This document shows positions 21,781-32,832 of a stretch of 64,000 nt of DNA, in pieces. Within the stretch, counting starts at the first letter, position 1; every line of letters starts with the position of its first letter. A model generated the notes under the pieces. That model did not search any database. It saw nothing but the letters and a program-made list of their open reading frames with translations, and was not told the origin of the DNA. A program made the position numbers and the translations under genes. The DNA lies in assembly GCF_004379255.2 (NCBI RefSeq), contig NC_056052.1, positions 6,758,001-6,822,000 on the forward strand. The letters are read 5' to 3'. Source of the stretch: Salvia splendens (taxonomy: Eukaryota; Streptophyta; Magnoliopsida; Lamiales; Lamiaceae).

Positions 21781-21904
21781 GAATTAGAATTGAATTTGAA
21801 TTGGAATTCTATGAAATTGAATTGGAAGAAATTATAATTCAATTCCAAATCCTATGTTTGATAAAATGAGAATTGATATGAAATTGAATTGACATGTTTG
21901 ATAA

Positions 21905-22345
21905 ATATACACATAGTGCACACACTACACACTTCACACACTACACACGCTTCACACACTACACACGCTTCACACACTACACACACAACGCATAGTTCAA
22001 ATGTGTGGTGTGTGAACTGTGTGTAGTGTGTGTAGTGTGTGAAGTGTATGTAGTGACTGAAATGTGTGTAGTGTGTGAAATTTGTGTAGTGTGTGTAGTG
22101 TGTGAAATTGTGTAGTGTGTGAAATATGTGTATTGTGTAAAGTGTGTGTAGTGTGTGAAATGTGTGTAGTGTGTGTGTGTGTGAAATGTGTGAAATATGT
22201 GAAAAAATGTGCAGTCTGAAATATGTGAAAAATTGTGCAGTGTGTAGTGTGTAAAATGTGTGTAGTGTGCGAAATATGTGTAGTGTGTGTAGTGTGTGAA
22301 GTGTGTGAAGTGTGAAATGTGTGTAGTGTGTGTGTGTGTGTGAAT
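21905..22345. repeat. Inverted CACACTACACAC / GTGTGTAGTGTG minisatellite
   Basis: About 90 bp of CACACACTACACACTTC units faces about 330 bp of GTGTGTAGTGTGTGAA units, with a short spacer at 21985-22010. Single strands can form a long hairpin. Open frames here translate to His-Thr repeats and are not genes. Confidence 0.85.
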
Positions 22346-22468
22346 ATTTGGAATTCCACTACTTTTAATATGGAATTCAAATTGTGAAATTGGAGGATTT
22401 GAGATTAGAATTCAATTCCAAATTCAAGAATTTTTATAATACTAAAAACACTGGATTTGGAATTGAAT

Positions 22469-22534
22469 GCTTCAATTCCAATTCCAATTCTAATTCCAAT
22501 TCCAATTCCAATTCCAATTCCAATTCCAATTCCA
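22469..22534 (+). repeat. (AATTCC)n hexamer repeat
   Basis: About ten copies of the unit CAATTC with one substitution. Its Asn-Ser translation is an artefact. Confidence 0.85.
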
Positions 22535-22850
22535 TACCTCCAGTTTCATGTACCAAACGCAGCCTAACAGTTTTCCAAAATCTCAACATTGTATATTAAA
22601 TTGAACATTATGCTATGATAAATATTTTAATTTATAATCTGTTTTGCCTTTTACCTCTATGGACTATGATGCATGATGAGTTGTACGTAGTCTATCCATC
22701 CACACATTATTAGTTGTAGAATAATCTTTTTGAAATATACTAAGCAAGCGGATATTTGATTTTAAGAAAAGATGAATTAAGATAAAATTATCCAATTTCT
22801 ATTTTTTGTTCTTTTTTTTTATAACGGAAGGCAGAGCCTTTAAGAAAATA

Positions 22851-23150
22851 CTACAACCTATCCAGTTCGAACATATGCAATTCCCAAACGATCGCTCGGT
22901 AACAAGTTTCGTACCACAAATGGTGGCTCATCATGCAATACAAACCTGTATCCCAACCTGACGACCAGTTTGCCAAATAATCTGCAACCGAATTAGCCTC
23001 ACGATATACGTGTTTCACTACCACAGACCGTTCTGTCACACATACCCCAAATATTTTGAACGAGACTGAAGCAGGTTTCATCTCCTCTATTCGAGTTGAT
23101 CATAAAGACCACGGCTTGGTTGTCACTCTCGACTTCAAGATTTCGTATTC
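22851..23150 (-). pseudogene. RNase H-like domain fragment of a retroelement
   Basis: On the minus strand an upstream frame reads ESDNQAVVFMINS and, after a frameshift near 23060, a second frame reads VVKHVYREANSVADYLANW. These are the middle and end of the plant RNase H-like domain (RVT_3 type) found in non-LTR retrotransposon debris: the DN..AV core and the HV.REAN..AD.LA motif. The catalytic start is missing and the frame is broken. Confidence 0.7.
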
Positions 23151-23863
23151 CGTTGTCCCTCTATTTTTGTTCTTTGATTTTTATAATTTTGAATTATATT
23201 ATTATTTACTAGTATGATTCCTTTTACTTTATCAGAATATTTTCAGTTGGATTCGATTTTTACAAAAATCAAACGAAAATAAAATCCTTGCACCTGATAG
23301 CACCAAAAATCAAATGCTTTACTGAGAAGCTCCCGCATCACGCGCGAGTACCAATCAGGCAATCACGCTTGGGAAGAAAGAGTTCAGTGCATTGCACGCG
23401 TTGTATGAGAGTGGGGGTCAGCCCCTTCTTTTTCAGCAGTTTTTATATTTTATCCACATCTGCTTTTGTGGTTTTTACTTTATTTTCCTTTTCGTTGTTT
23501 TACTTTCTAGCCAAAAGTTTCATTTTCATTTTTAATCCATTTTATCCTTTTAAAAATAAATAGAAAATAAATTATTATATTTTTATTGCATTGTTATAAG
23601 ATAAGCGAATCATTTCCTTTAACTTTATTTACTCTCCACTTTAGAGCATTCGCAATACAGTCTTGTTCGAGGCGACCAACCGATAGGGCTGTATTGCAGG
23701 TTTCTCTCGACGTGTGGTGGCCCACCCACCCGCCCGCCCGACAGTTTTAGCTGCTGTATTGCAGCAGCGGTTGCCGACCACAATTTATATATATTTTTAT
23801 TTTTCTTTATTAATTTTGATACACATTATTCATGTGATGTAATTAAATGTCAACTCTATATAT

Positions 23864-24072
23864 TGTACAAATTTTAAACTATGATATGGACCATTAGATT
23901 TGAAGATTTTATGTTAACAGATGATAAATAACGTCAATAGAAAATGTCAACACAACGTCAACATTGTCAAACAATTGACATTGCGTTAACATTTTCTATT
24001 GACGTTATTTTATCACTTGTTGATATTAAATCTTGAAATCTAACGGTTTAGATCATAATTTGGAGTTTGTAG
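23864..24072. mobile_element. Foldback MITE
   Basis: Two arms of about 95 bp are inverted copies of each other. The left arm includes AACGTCAATAGAAAATGTCA and the right arm the inverse of AACGTCAATAGAAAATGTTA. Outer ends are GTACAAATTTTAAACTATGA and its diverged complement. The loop is only about 15 bp. No coding capacity; superfamily unknown. Confidence 0.7.
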
Positions 24073-24237
24073 GAAAGATGAAGTTTGCGTTTTATCACTA
24101 TTCATCATTCCCTCTATAAAATGTTCTATTTATTTATTTATTTTTGGATTAATATGAAGTAGTTTCCATTTTCTTTTTGAATGATTTTGTGAAATTTAGT
24201 TGGGCTGAAATTAGGGCGGGCTGCATTGTGGCTTTTA

Positions 24238-26137
24238 GGGCATCAATAACTTCGTCCCCATTTCCGGCCCCAAGTCCCTTCCACGTCATCATTCCTCTAC
24301 AGTTGCGGCCCAGGCCCCAACTGTTGTAACCCTGCAGGCCGCAACTCGGGCCGCAACTAATAAATGACACTATTCACAACTCCAACCTATTTTGAACGTA
24401 AAATAAAAAACGTCAGAAATTTATAACACGGAAAATTTAATTTCACTGAATACTGCAAAATTACAACATATAAAATTTAAAACTGAAAATAAAATACATA
24501 AAAACATAACGTCAATGCTGGAAAACGTCGGTGCGAGTCCAAATTTCTTCGATTAGATCGGCTTGGAGGCGAGTGTGTTGTTCCTCTTGGCGCATCGCAG
24601 CTGAACGGGTCATGACATTGCGGATGTCGGGAGGAAGGCCCTGCACGGGCGGATCGGTGACAACGTAGTTACTCCCGGTGCTGGCGAGCGGATCGTCTCT
24701 CCACAAAGTGATGTTATCTTGCTCGTCCTCAACGATCATGTTATGCATTATGATACATGCATACATTGTGTCGGCGATGTTTGACCGCTGCCAACCACGG
24801 GTGGCTCCCTTCACGACAGCCCACCGCGCTTGGAGGACTCCGAATGCACACTCGACATCTTTCTGAGCCGCCTCTTGCCTTTGGGCAAACATTGCCCTCC
24901 GATCGGTTGTCGGAGCTGTGATAGTCTTCACGAACACGGGCCATCGAGGGTAGATCCCGTCTGCCAGATAGTACCCCATACTATACCGACAGTGGTTGGC
25001 CGTGAACTCTATGCTCGGTGCTCGCCCAGCACACAAGTCGTTGAACAATGGAGACTCGTTCAACACATTGAGGTCGTTGTTGGACCCCGCGACACCAAAG
25101 TAGGCATGCCAGATCCACAATCTGCAATCGGCAACGGCCTCCAACACAATCGTGAGATGTGTGCCCTTGTGCCCGCTAGTGTATTGTCCTCTCCAAGCTG
25201 TTGGACAATTCTTCCACTGCCAGTGCATACAGTCGATGCTTCCAAGCATCCCCGGGAAGTCGTGGGCCCGCTCGTGCATGTCGACCAACTTCCTAACGTC
25301 GTCGGTCGTTGGCTTTCTCAAGTACGTATCCTTGAATGCTTCGACGACTGCCCGACAGAATCAAGCGATGGACTCCCGTCCAGTAGGCTCGCTTACATGG
25401 AGATACTCATCGAACATATCTGATGTAGTTCCGTAAGCGAGTTGACGAATGGCAGACGTGCATTTCTGCAACGTCGATATACTTTCCCGGCCCACAGCAT
25501 CGGTAGTTTGGCAGAAATACGGGTCGCGAGCTACAACTGCGTTGACAATGCGTAGGAACAAAGGCCTCCGCATCCGGAACCGGCGACGGAACATCTGATC
25601 ACTCCATCGCGGATCTGTAGAGAAATAATCCGTGAAAAGCCGCAAGTCAGCTTGTTTACGGTCTCGGTGAATATACATCCGGGTACGTGGTACCCGGGTT
25701 TGTTGTTCGTTCCAAGCTTGAATAGCAGCTTGGTAGCGTTCAACTTCATTGTTGATTTCTTCTTGGATTGTCGGTATCGCCTCTGCTAACAACCGGGACA
25801 TTTGATCTTCGAATATTCTTGGACGAGAAGGCATTTTTTCGAATTCTAGGAAAAGATTTGAAGTTGAATGTGTATGAAAATGGAGTAGTATTTATAGAAA
25901 AAATTTTCGAATTAAAAAAAAAAATTTAGTTGCGGCCCGGCCGGAGGAGCGTGTAACGCTGGGCCGGGACTCGCCAGTTGCGGCCCGTCACCGTGCAACG
26001 CCGTCCCAGGCCGGGACACGGGAACGCGGCCCCGGGACCGGCCTGGGCCGTGACTCTCCTCCGTGTAACGCATGGGATGGGCCGGGACTCGCGACTTGCG
26101 GCCCGGCCTGGCCCGGCCCGCCGCGTTACAGATGCTC
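24238..26137 (-). mobile_element. PIF/Harbinger DNA transposon, 1.9 kb
   Basis: Flanked by the 3-bp target duplication TTA (24235-24237 and 26138-26140), as PIF/Harbinger requires. Terminal inverted repeats are GGGCATCAATAAC on the left and the complement of GTTACAGATGCTC on the right. GC-rich subterminal blocks with repeated GTTGCGGCCC and CGGGCCGG words lie inside both ends (24262-24360, 25925-26115). It carries one transposase frame. The Myb-like second protein of autonomous Harbinger elements is absent. Confidence 0.85.
24512..25834 (-). pseudogene. Harbinger DDE transposase with one in-frame stop
   Basis: One frame of 441 codons from ATG 25834 to a stop at 24512, broken only by TGA at 25361-25363 (codon 158). 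The part before the stop has the helix-turn-helix-like N-terminus (RRRFRMRRPLFLRIV). The part after it contains the nuclease core with all three acidic residues in recognisable places: D in GSIDCMHW, D in GSNNDLNVL, and E in DVECAFGVLQARW. The YLADGIYPRW motif and the MHNMIVEDE end are also present. It matches plant PIF/Harbinger transposases (Plant_tran / DDE_Tnp_4). The single nonsense codon makes the copy inactive unless read through or restored by reversion. The rest looks under little decay. Confidence 0.9.
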
Positions 26138-26227
26138 TTAGGGCTGGAATAAAAAAAGCTAAAATGACAGTTGAAAAATGAATTTGTTGTTGAATTTTGA
26201 GACCCAACATTTTTGCTCTTAAGAAGG

Positions 26228-26424
26228 TACTTTCTATTCTATTGAAAATGAAACGTTTTTTTGTTGTCCCATTAAAAATGAAATATTTTCTAAAATGGAA
26301 ACAATATCATCTCTTCTTTTTCCACTTTGTTACTTTATTCTCTTTTCATTAACCCCCAAAACAACAGTACATAAAATCTCGTGCTAAAAACAAAATGTTT
26401 CATATTTAATGGGACGGGGGAGTA
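26228..26424. mobile_element. Degenerate Stowaway-like MITE
   Basis: TA-bounded block with left end CTTTCTATTCTATTGAAAAT and right end TATTTAATGGGACGGGGGAG. The inverted repeats are imperfect. No coding capacity. Confidence 0.5.
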
Positions 26425-27604
26425 TAATTTTGAGACAAGCATTGTGAATTTTGTTGAATAAAAAGTTATTTATTTTTGTTTACCTTTTAAATTTACTTTC
26501 TTTTCTTGGAATCCATTACTACCTCAATCTCACTCAAGATGACCACAGTCTTGAGTGACACGGAGTTTTAGGAAAAATTATTTAGTAGAATATAATAGAG
26601 ATGAAAGATAGTTGGGTGTTTTAACGAGGGAGGAAAGACGAATTTGTTTCCAAATATGGAGGGTGAACATCGTAAGTGAGACAAACTAAGAAAGAAAGTT
26701 GAACATCTTGAGTGAGACGAATGGAATACTTTTTAAGATATAATTACTTTTTGAGAAGGTAAATGAAAAATATATCTTTTCGATTTATCTTCTCTCTCTT
26801 GGAGATGCTCTTAATAACAAAACTTCATTTTTTAAAATTACATGCTGAAAAGAAATATCTTTCTTGATAAGGGACGAAGACACCTCAGAGCCATGATCCG
26901 GCGGACCGGCGGACCTTCTTGCAAAAATGGGCCTAAATGGAGATGGCTTCCAACGTATGAATGACTGCTCCCTACCGAGACACCTCAGAGCCATGATCCG
27001 GTTGGATGAAATGGGAGTTCCCAACCTCCGCACCTAAGAAGAAGACCGCGACCCATCTCAACAGCCCTACCGATATGATCCACTGAACCGTGCGCGAGAT
27101 TGGACACCGTAGAGTACGTAGGTGTCGAGCCATCCAAGGCGTGCCCCCGTCCTACTCTATAGTGCTTCTTTAATTTAGTGTTCTCTTGTAGCCCGTGTGT
27201 GGGATTTGTTTGAACTCATTGTAATCTTTGGGGTTTTTTTTGGCAATATAGGGATGAGGGACTCACGAATCCTCCACTGTGACGGTGTTTGATTAAAAAA
27301 AAAGGGACGAAGATAGTAATATGTGTATTAATATTATCTGAATACTATAATTACTGTGTATCTTTATTTTCTTCCTTTTTCCCATTTTATTTGTATTTTT
27401 CCTCTTCTTTTAAAATTAAATGTATGTTAAATTTTATATGTACATATAAAAGTAACAAAGTTATTCAATGATGCGACAAACATACGAAGTGAAAGTAGAA
27501 GCGGTGCTGACATTGAGAGGATTACTGTGTAGTGATGAGAGAAGAGTGAGTAACCGCCATTAACAAACTTGCTCAACTAATAATCTGTATCAACAACAAC
27601 AATC
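26425..27604. other. Intergenic, unclassified repeat debris
   Basis: A 25-bp segment (CACCTCAGAGCCATGATCCGG) occurs at 26880 and 26980. The sequence from 26880 to 27290 is GC-richer than its surroundings and ends in a polyT-like tract, so it may be retroelement debris. I see no family motif. A Harbinger-like GGAGATGCTC end lies near 26802. The stretch next to 27604 should hold the PHYE promoter. Confidence 0.4.
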
Positions 27605-27709
27605 ATGATTCCATCTTTGTCGATTGATGCCATTGCTACTGCTAATGTATATTCTTCTCGCAGTGACTTTTATCACTTTCATCCATACCCGACTCGAGTG
27701 ACTCACTGA
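27605..27709 (+). promoter_or_regulatory. Candidate upstream ORF in the PHYE leader
   Basis: An ATG at 27605 opens a 34-codon frame ending in TGA at 27709, about 300 bp before the PHYE start. A second, 11-codon frame starts at 27926. Whether either lies in the mature leader depends on transcription start and leader splicing, which I cannot see. Confidence 0.3.
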
Positions 27710-28008
27710 CTCCGGTCTTTATTCCTTCTCGTTTCGCCATCAATTAAGTATATTTGCTTTCTGGATTCCATTTATCTTTCTAAAGTAAAGCTTACTTGCT
27801 GTTTTGCGACAGCTCTGCTAATTTGTTTCAACAAAAAATATCCTACTTCGATGCGGTTTACCTTGTTTTTCCTTTTCTTATCCTTTCCCCCCAATTTTGT
27901 GTAATTGGAATTAGGAGATTGGGCAATGTGTGATTGGAAGGGGTTTTTTCATTTTTGTTGATTGTTTGGATATGTTGGTGGACTGAATTGAGATTTGGGA
28001 AGGAAGCC

Positions 28009-31000
28009 ATGTCGCAATCGACGACGAAGAAGAGCAGCTGCTCTAGGGGGAGCTCTGTCAGGTCCAGGCCAGGCGCTCGTGTAGTGATTCAAACCCCAAT
28101 TGACGCGAAGCTCCATGTGGATTACGAGAAATCCGAGCAGCAGTTTGATTACTCCGTTTCTGTTAATGCGTCTAGCGATGTTCCTTCCTCGACGGTGTCT
28201 GCTTATCTGCAGAAGATGCAGAGGGGGAGCCTGATTCAGCCTTTTGGCTGCTTGATTGCTGTTGATGAGAAGAGTTTCGGTGTGCTGGCGTTTAGCGAGA
28301 ACGCCTCGGAGATGCTTGATTTGGCCCCACACGCGGTTCCGAATATTGAGCAGCAAGAGGTTTTGAGCTTTGGTGTTGATGCGAGGACTCTTTTTCAACC
28401 TTCTGGTGCTGCTGCACTGCACACGGCTGCCAATTTTGGGGAAGTGAATGTGCTGAATCCGATTTTGGTCCACACGAAAAGCACTGGTAAGCCCTTCTAT
28501 GCTGTTTTGCACAGGATTGATGTTGGATTGGTTATAGATCTTGAGCCTGTGAATCCATCTGATGTGCCTGTGACTGCTGCTGGGGCTTTGAACTCTTATA
28601 AGCTTGCAGCGAAAGCCATCTCTAAGCTGCAGTCGGTCTCGAGTGGCAATATATCGCTCTTGTGTGATGTGGTGGTTAGAGAGGTGAAGGATTTGACTGG
28701 TTATGACCGTGTGATGGTTTATAAGTTTCACGAGGATGAGCACGGGGAAGTCATTGCAGAGTCGTGTGGCCCTGACTCAGAGCCCTATCTTGGGTTGCAC
28801 TACCCTGCCACTGATATACCACAAGCATCGAGGTTCCTCTTCATGAAGAACAAGGTTAGGATGATATGTAATTGCTTGGCAAAGCCGGTTAAAATAGTGC
28901 AAGATAAGGCATTGGCTCAGCCCCTCAGTCTTGCTGGTTCTGCCTTAAGGTCTCCACATGGCTGTCATGCCCAATACATGGCAAGCATGGGTTCCATTGC
29001 ATCATTGGCCATGTCTGTAACCATAAACGAGGAGGATGATGATGATGAGACTGATAGCAATCAGCAGAAGAGAAGGAAATTGTGGGGTTTGGTGGTTTGC
29101 CACCATTCCAGCCCCAGATTTGTACCTTATCCGTTAAGGTATGCGTGTGAGTTCTTGATTCAGGTTTTCGGTGTTCAAATGAACAAGGAGGTTGAGTTGG
29201 CTGCACAAATGAGGGAAAGGCATATACTGCGAACTCAAACTGTGCTTTGTGATATGCTTCTTAGAGATGCCCCAACGGGGATCATAAATCAGTCGCCTAA
29301 TGTGATGGACCTTGTTAAGTGCGATGGAGCTGCACTTTACTACCGCAAAAAATGCTGGTTGCTTGGAGTCACGCCCACAGAGGCACAAATTAGGGATATT
29401 GCTGGATGGCTTCTAGAATCCCATGGTGGCAGTACTGGATTGAGCACAGACAGTCTCATGGAAGCAGGCTATCCACATGCCACGGTTCTTGGTGATGCTG
29501 TATGTGGAGTCGCTGCTGTGAAAATTACTTCCACTGACTTTCTGTTTTGGTTCCGGTCACATACAGCAAAGGAGATCAAGTGGGGTGGTGCGAAACATGA
29601 CCCTGTAGAGAAAGATGATGGGAGAAAAATGCATCCACGATCATCTTTTAAGGCTTTCCTTGAGGTGGTGAAGAAAAGGAGCCTACTGTGGGAAGATGTA
29701 GAAATGGATGCAATCCATTCATTGCAGCTTATATTGAGAGGATCTTTGCAAGATCATGTAGCAGATGATTCCAAAATGATTGTGAATGTTCCAGCAGATG
29801 ACACAAGTATTCATAGGGTGGATGAGCTTCGTGTTATTACAAATGAAATGGTTCGCCTCATTGAAACTGCATCCATACCTATTTTGGCTGTAGATGCATC
29901 TGGTTGTATCAATGGCTGGAACAGTAAAGTGGCTGAACTTACTGGCCTAGATATGGGAAAAGCTCTTGGCACACCATTCATTGATCTGGTAGCTGATGAT
30001 GCGGCTCAGAGGATGAAACGCATGCTATCCCTAGCGTTAAGAGGTGATGTACTTCCATATTTCTTTTAACTCTTGCTCGCAAATTTCATATTTTCTTACC
30101 TTTAGCAATTTGTATGTATGTGAGTATAGATGGATGCAATTTTCTTACATAACAACTTATGTGTTCCCTCTTTCTCTCATTCTTCATCTCATCCATGAAA
30201 ATTATAGATAAACTCACAAAATGAAATACCAACTGTACTTGAAGTGGGTGAAAGGATGGGAAATAAATTTAGAGAGGAAAGGATAGATGTCTTTTATTTG
30301 TGATCTGGAGTCAGTTAAGACAATGTGTCTTGCTGAATTTTGGCTTTAACTCTGTTCCAAAATGAATATTCTTCAGAAACCAAAGCTGTGCGATTGGTTC
30401 TACTGACCTTCAATAAACTATGGATGTTAATTATGTGATACATACAATTGTTATACCCTCTTTAGGTATTTAGGGGTTGAAAAGACCTTTTGTTTCACTG
30501 CAGGCAAGGAAGAGAAGGATGTGGAGATAAGACTAAAAGCATTTGATTCTCAGGAAGACAAGGGTTCTATCATCTTGGTGGCTAACGCATGTTGCAGTCG
30601 AGATGTGAAGGGAAATATAATTGGTGTTTGCTTTGTTGGGCAAGATGTTACTGGAAATATGAGGATATTGGATAAGTGCAATAGGGTACAGGGTGATTAT
30701 GTTGGTGTTGTGAGGAATCCTTGTCCACTGATTCCTCCTATCTTTATGATGGACGAGCAAGGACGATGTGTGGAGTGGAACGAAGCTATGCAGAAGATTT
30801 CTGGTGTGAAGAGGGAGCAAGCCATTGACCAAATGCTTGTTGGCGAGGTGTTCACGGTCCATTCTTTTGGGTGCAAGGTGAAAGATCAGGACACGCTAAC
30901 AAAGCTCAGAATATTACTGAGTGGTGTTATTTCCGGGGGGAAAGAAGCTGATAAGCTGGTATTTGGTTTCTTCGACCATCAACATAAATATGTGGAAGCA

Positions 31001-32028
31001 TTGATTTCAGCAAGCAGGAGGATGGATTCACAAGGTAAGATCAGCGGAGTGCTGTGCTTTCTTCACGTCGCTAGTCCAGAACTTCAACGCGCTATAGAGA
31101 TGCAAAAAGCGAGTGAAGAGGCTGCTTCAGATATTCAGACGAAGTTAGCCTACATCCGCAGTGAAATGAGAAACCCATTGAGTGGGATAAAGCTTGTTCA
31201 GGACATGATGGGATCCTCCTCTGATTTGAGTAAAGAACAGACACAGCTACTCCACACTAGCAAATTGTGTCGCGACCAATTGGCCAAGATCATAAGTGAT
31301 ACTGACATTGAGGGCATCGAAGAAAGGTATGTATGTATAAATGGGTTGGTTGGTTGGTTGGTTGATGATTTTACCTGAAAATAAAAAGAAATCTATTTTT
31401 GATAAATATTTTGTTTTGTTTGTCCAGCTACATAGAGATAAACTCAGATGAGTTCAATCTGGGGGAGGCGTTACAAGTGGTAATGAATCAAGTGATGAGC
31501 CTGAGCCGGGAGCGAGAGGTGCAGATCACAAAGGAGGTGCCGGATGAGATGTCAAGCATGTACCTATACGGCGATATATTGAGAGTCCAGCAAGTCCTGT
31601 CAGACTTTCTAGGCAGTGCAGTGTTGTTCACTCCTGCACTTGAAGGATCAACAGTTGTTTTAAGACTGGTTCCCAGAAAGGAGAGCATAGGGAAGGATAT
31701 GCATGTTTTCCATCTCGAATTCCGGTAATAAACATAGACTGAACAAAATTCTAATTTTTTTTTTAAGGAGAATGAGAATGTGGTTTGTGGTTGGATGAAC
31801 AGGATCAGTCATCCAGCACCAGGAATCCCAGAAGAGTTGATACAAGAGATGTTCTATCACGACAAGAGCGGATCATCATCAGCGTCTTCATCCTCTAGGG
31901 AAGGTCTGGGACTGTACATGAGCCAGAAGCTGGTGAAGATCATGAATGGCAGCGTGCAGTACCTTAGAGACGCCGAGCGGGCGTGTTTCATTATCGTTTT
32001 GGAATTCCCAGTAGCAGCTGCTAAATGA
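28009..32028 (+). CDS. PHYE: Phytochrome E, red/far-red photoreceptor
   Basis: The model is join(28009-30043, 30504-31326, 31428-31724, 31803-32028), all GT-AG, 1126 residues. Order: Ser-rich N-terminus, PAS (about 70-185), GAF with the bilin attachment Cys319 in [13 protein letters not shown] (about 410-590), two PAS repeats (about 610-860) and the histidine-kinase-related module (about 890-1120). The long first exon and three downstream introns are the usual plant phytochrome structure. Wording such as [20 protein letters not shown] and the central [18 protein letters not shown] region follows PHYE rather than PHYA or PHYB. The protein dimerises, binds phytochromobilin and moves to the nucleus in light to control shade responses and flowering. 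I use ATG 28009, the first in-frame ATG. ADA2A starts 800 bp downstream on the same strand. No damage seen. Confidence 0.95.
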
Positions 32029-32832
32029 TCGCACCATCAAATTCATCAATCCAATAATTAAGCTGTCAAATATTATTCTTCTCCTTCACTTGTGTATATA
32101 TATATATATGTATGAATGTATCTGATTTTATTCAAAATCGTCTATACTTTTTCTAACTTCTAGTCACTAAAATCATCTAACAGTTTATGTCTCAATTATT
32201 TTTCCTAGTAGCAAATATCACAATATTAAATGGAGTATGTGATATGTTTTCAGTTGAGTTGTTCAGAGGAGCAACCCAAGAAGACGTGTCGTTGGCCCGG
32301 TAAATTATTCCACGGCTCCGGTTTTGAACCAAAATAAGATGGTTCCGTTTTCAAGTCAAAATTGATGGTAATTTAACAAGTGCACAAATTGTTCTGGCCG
32401 GTAATTTAACAAGCCAATTCTGGTTTGACTGATTTACTTTGGTTACAATTCAAAAATTGAACCAAAGTTTCATATTTACTTTTAGAGTGAAATGAACCTC
32501 GACCTTTTGGATTAAGAAAATTATCTTACCAACTAATCTACGCCTTATTCATCGAACCGTTGGATGAACTAAAACGTCTTAACATAAATATCTAAAAAAA
32601 TCTAAATAAAAGAAGAAAAAAGAAAAATAGATAATAAAGAAATTACGAAAAGTTTAGGGGCAAAAGATTGAAATACACAGTTTGGGCAGCAGAGCGAAAT
32701 TTAACGGATTGATTTTGCCGCTTTAATTGTGAGTGTCGGATCCGACACAACCGCTTCGCACCGGGAAATTTTGATTTGCTACGGATTTCCCCATAGATTG
32801 GAGCCCTAGAAACCCTTAAAATTTGCACCGGG
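32029..32832. other. PHYE 3' flank and ADA2A promoter/leader
   Basis: The first 150 bp hold a TA-rich tract (32095-32110), likely in the PHYE 3' untranslated region. The remainder must contain the ADA2A promoter and leader. No other gene is visible. Confidence 0.5.

Larger units (their letters stand above)
21774..22560. mobile_element. hAT-like non-autonomous element with large internal hairpin
   Basis: Ends TTTGGTAC(GGAATT) on the left and (CATG)GTACCAAACGCAGCC on the right, like the GGCTGCGTTTGGT termini of hAT-type MITEs. AATTGGAATT-like sequence on the left pairs with AATTCCAATT sequence on the right, so the element can fold back on itself. It interrupts the gag fragment. Target duplication not identified. 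Confidence 0.5.

Noticed and set aside
21997..22380. 127-codon minus-strand open frame
   Set aside because: Translates to His-Thr-Leu repeats from the GTGTGTAGT minisatellite; a product of repeat composition.
22384..22599. 71-codon frame with an Asn-Ser run
   Set aside because: Caused by the AATTCC hexamer repeat and the inverted end of the hAT-like element.
24830..25423. 197-codon plus-strand open frame
   Set aside because: Exact antisense shadow of the Harbinger transposase; no independent protein motif.
27949..28743. 264-codon minus-strand frame
   Set aside because: Antisense of PHYE exon 1; His/Arg-rich shadow with no domain.
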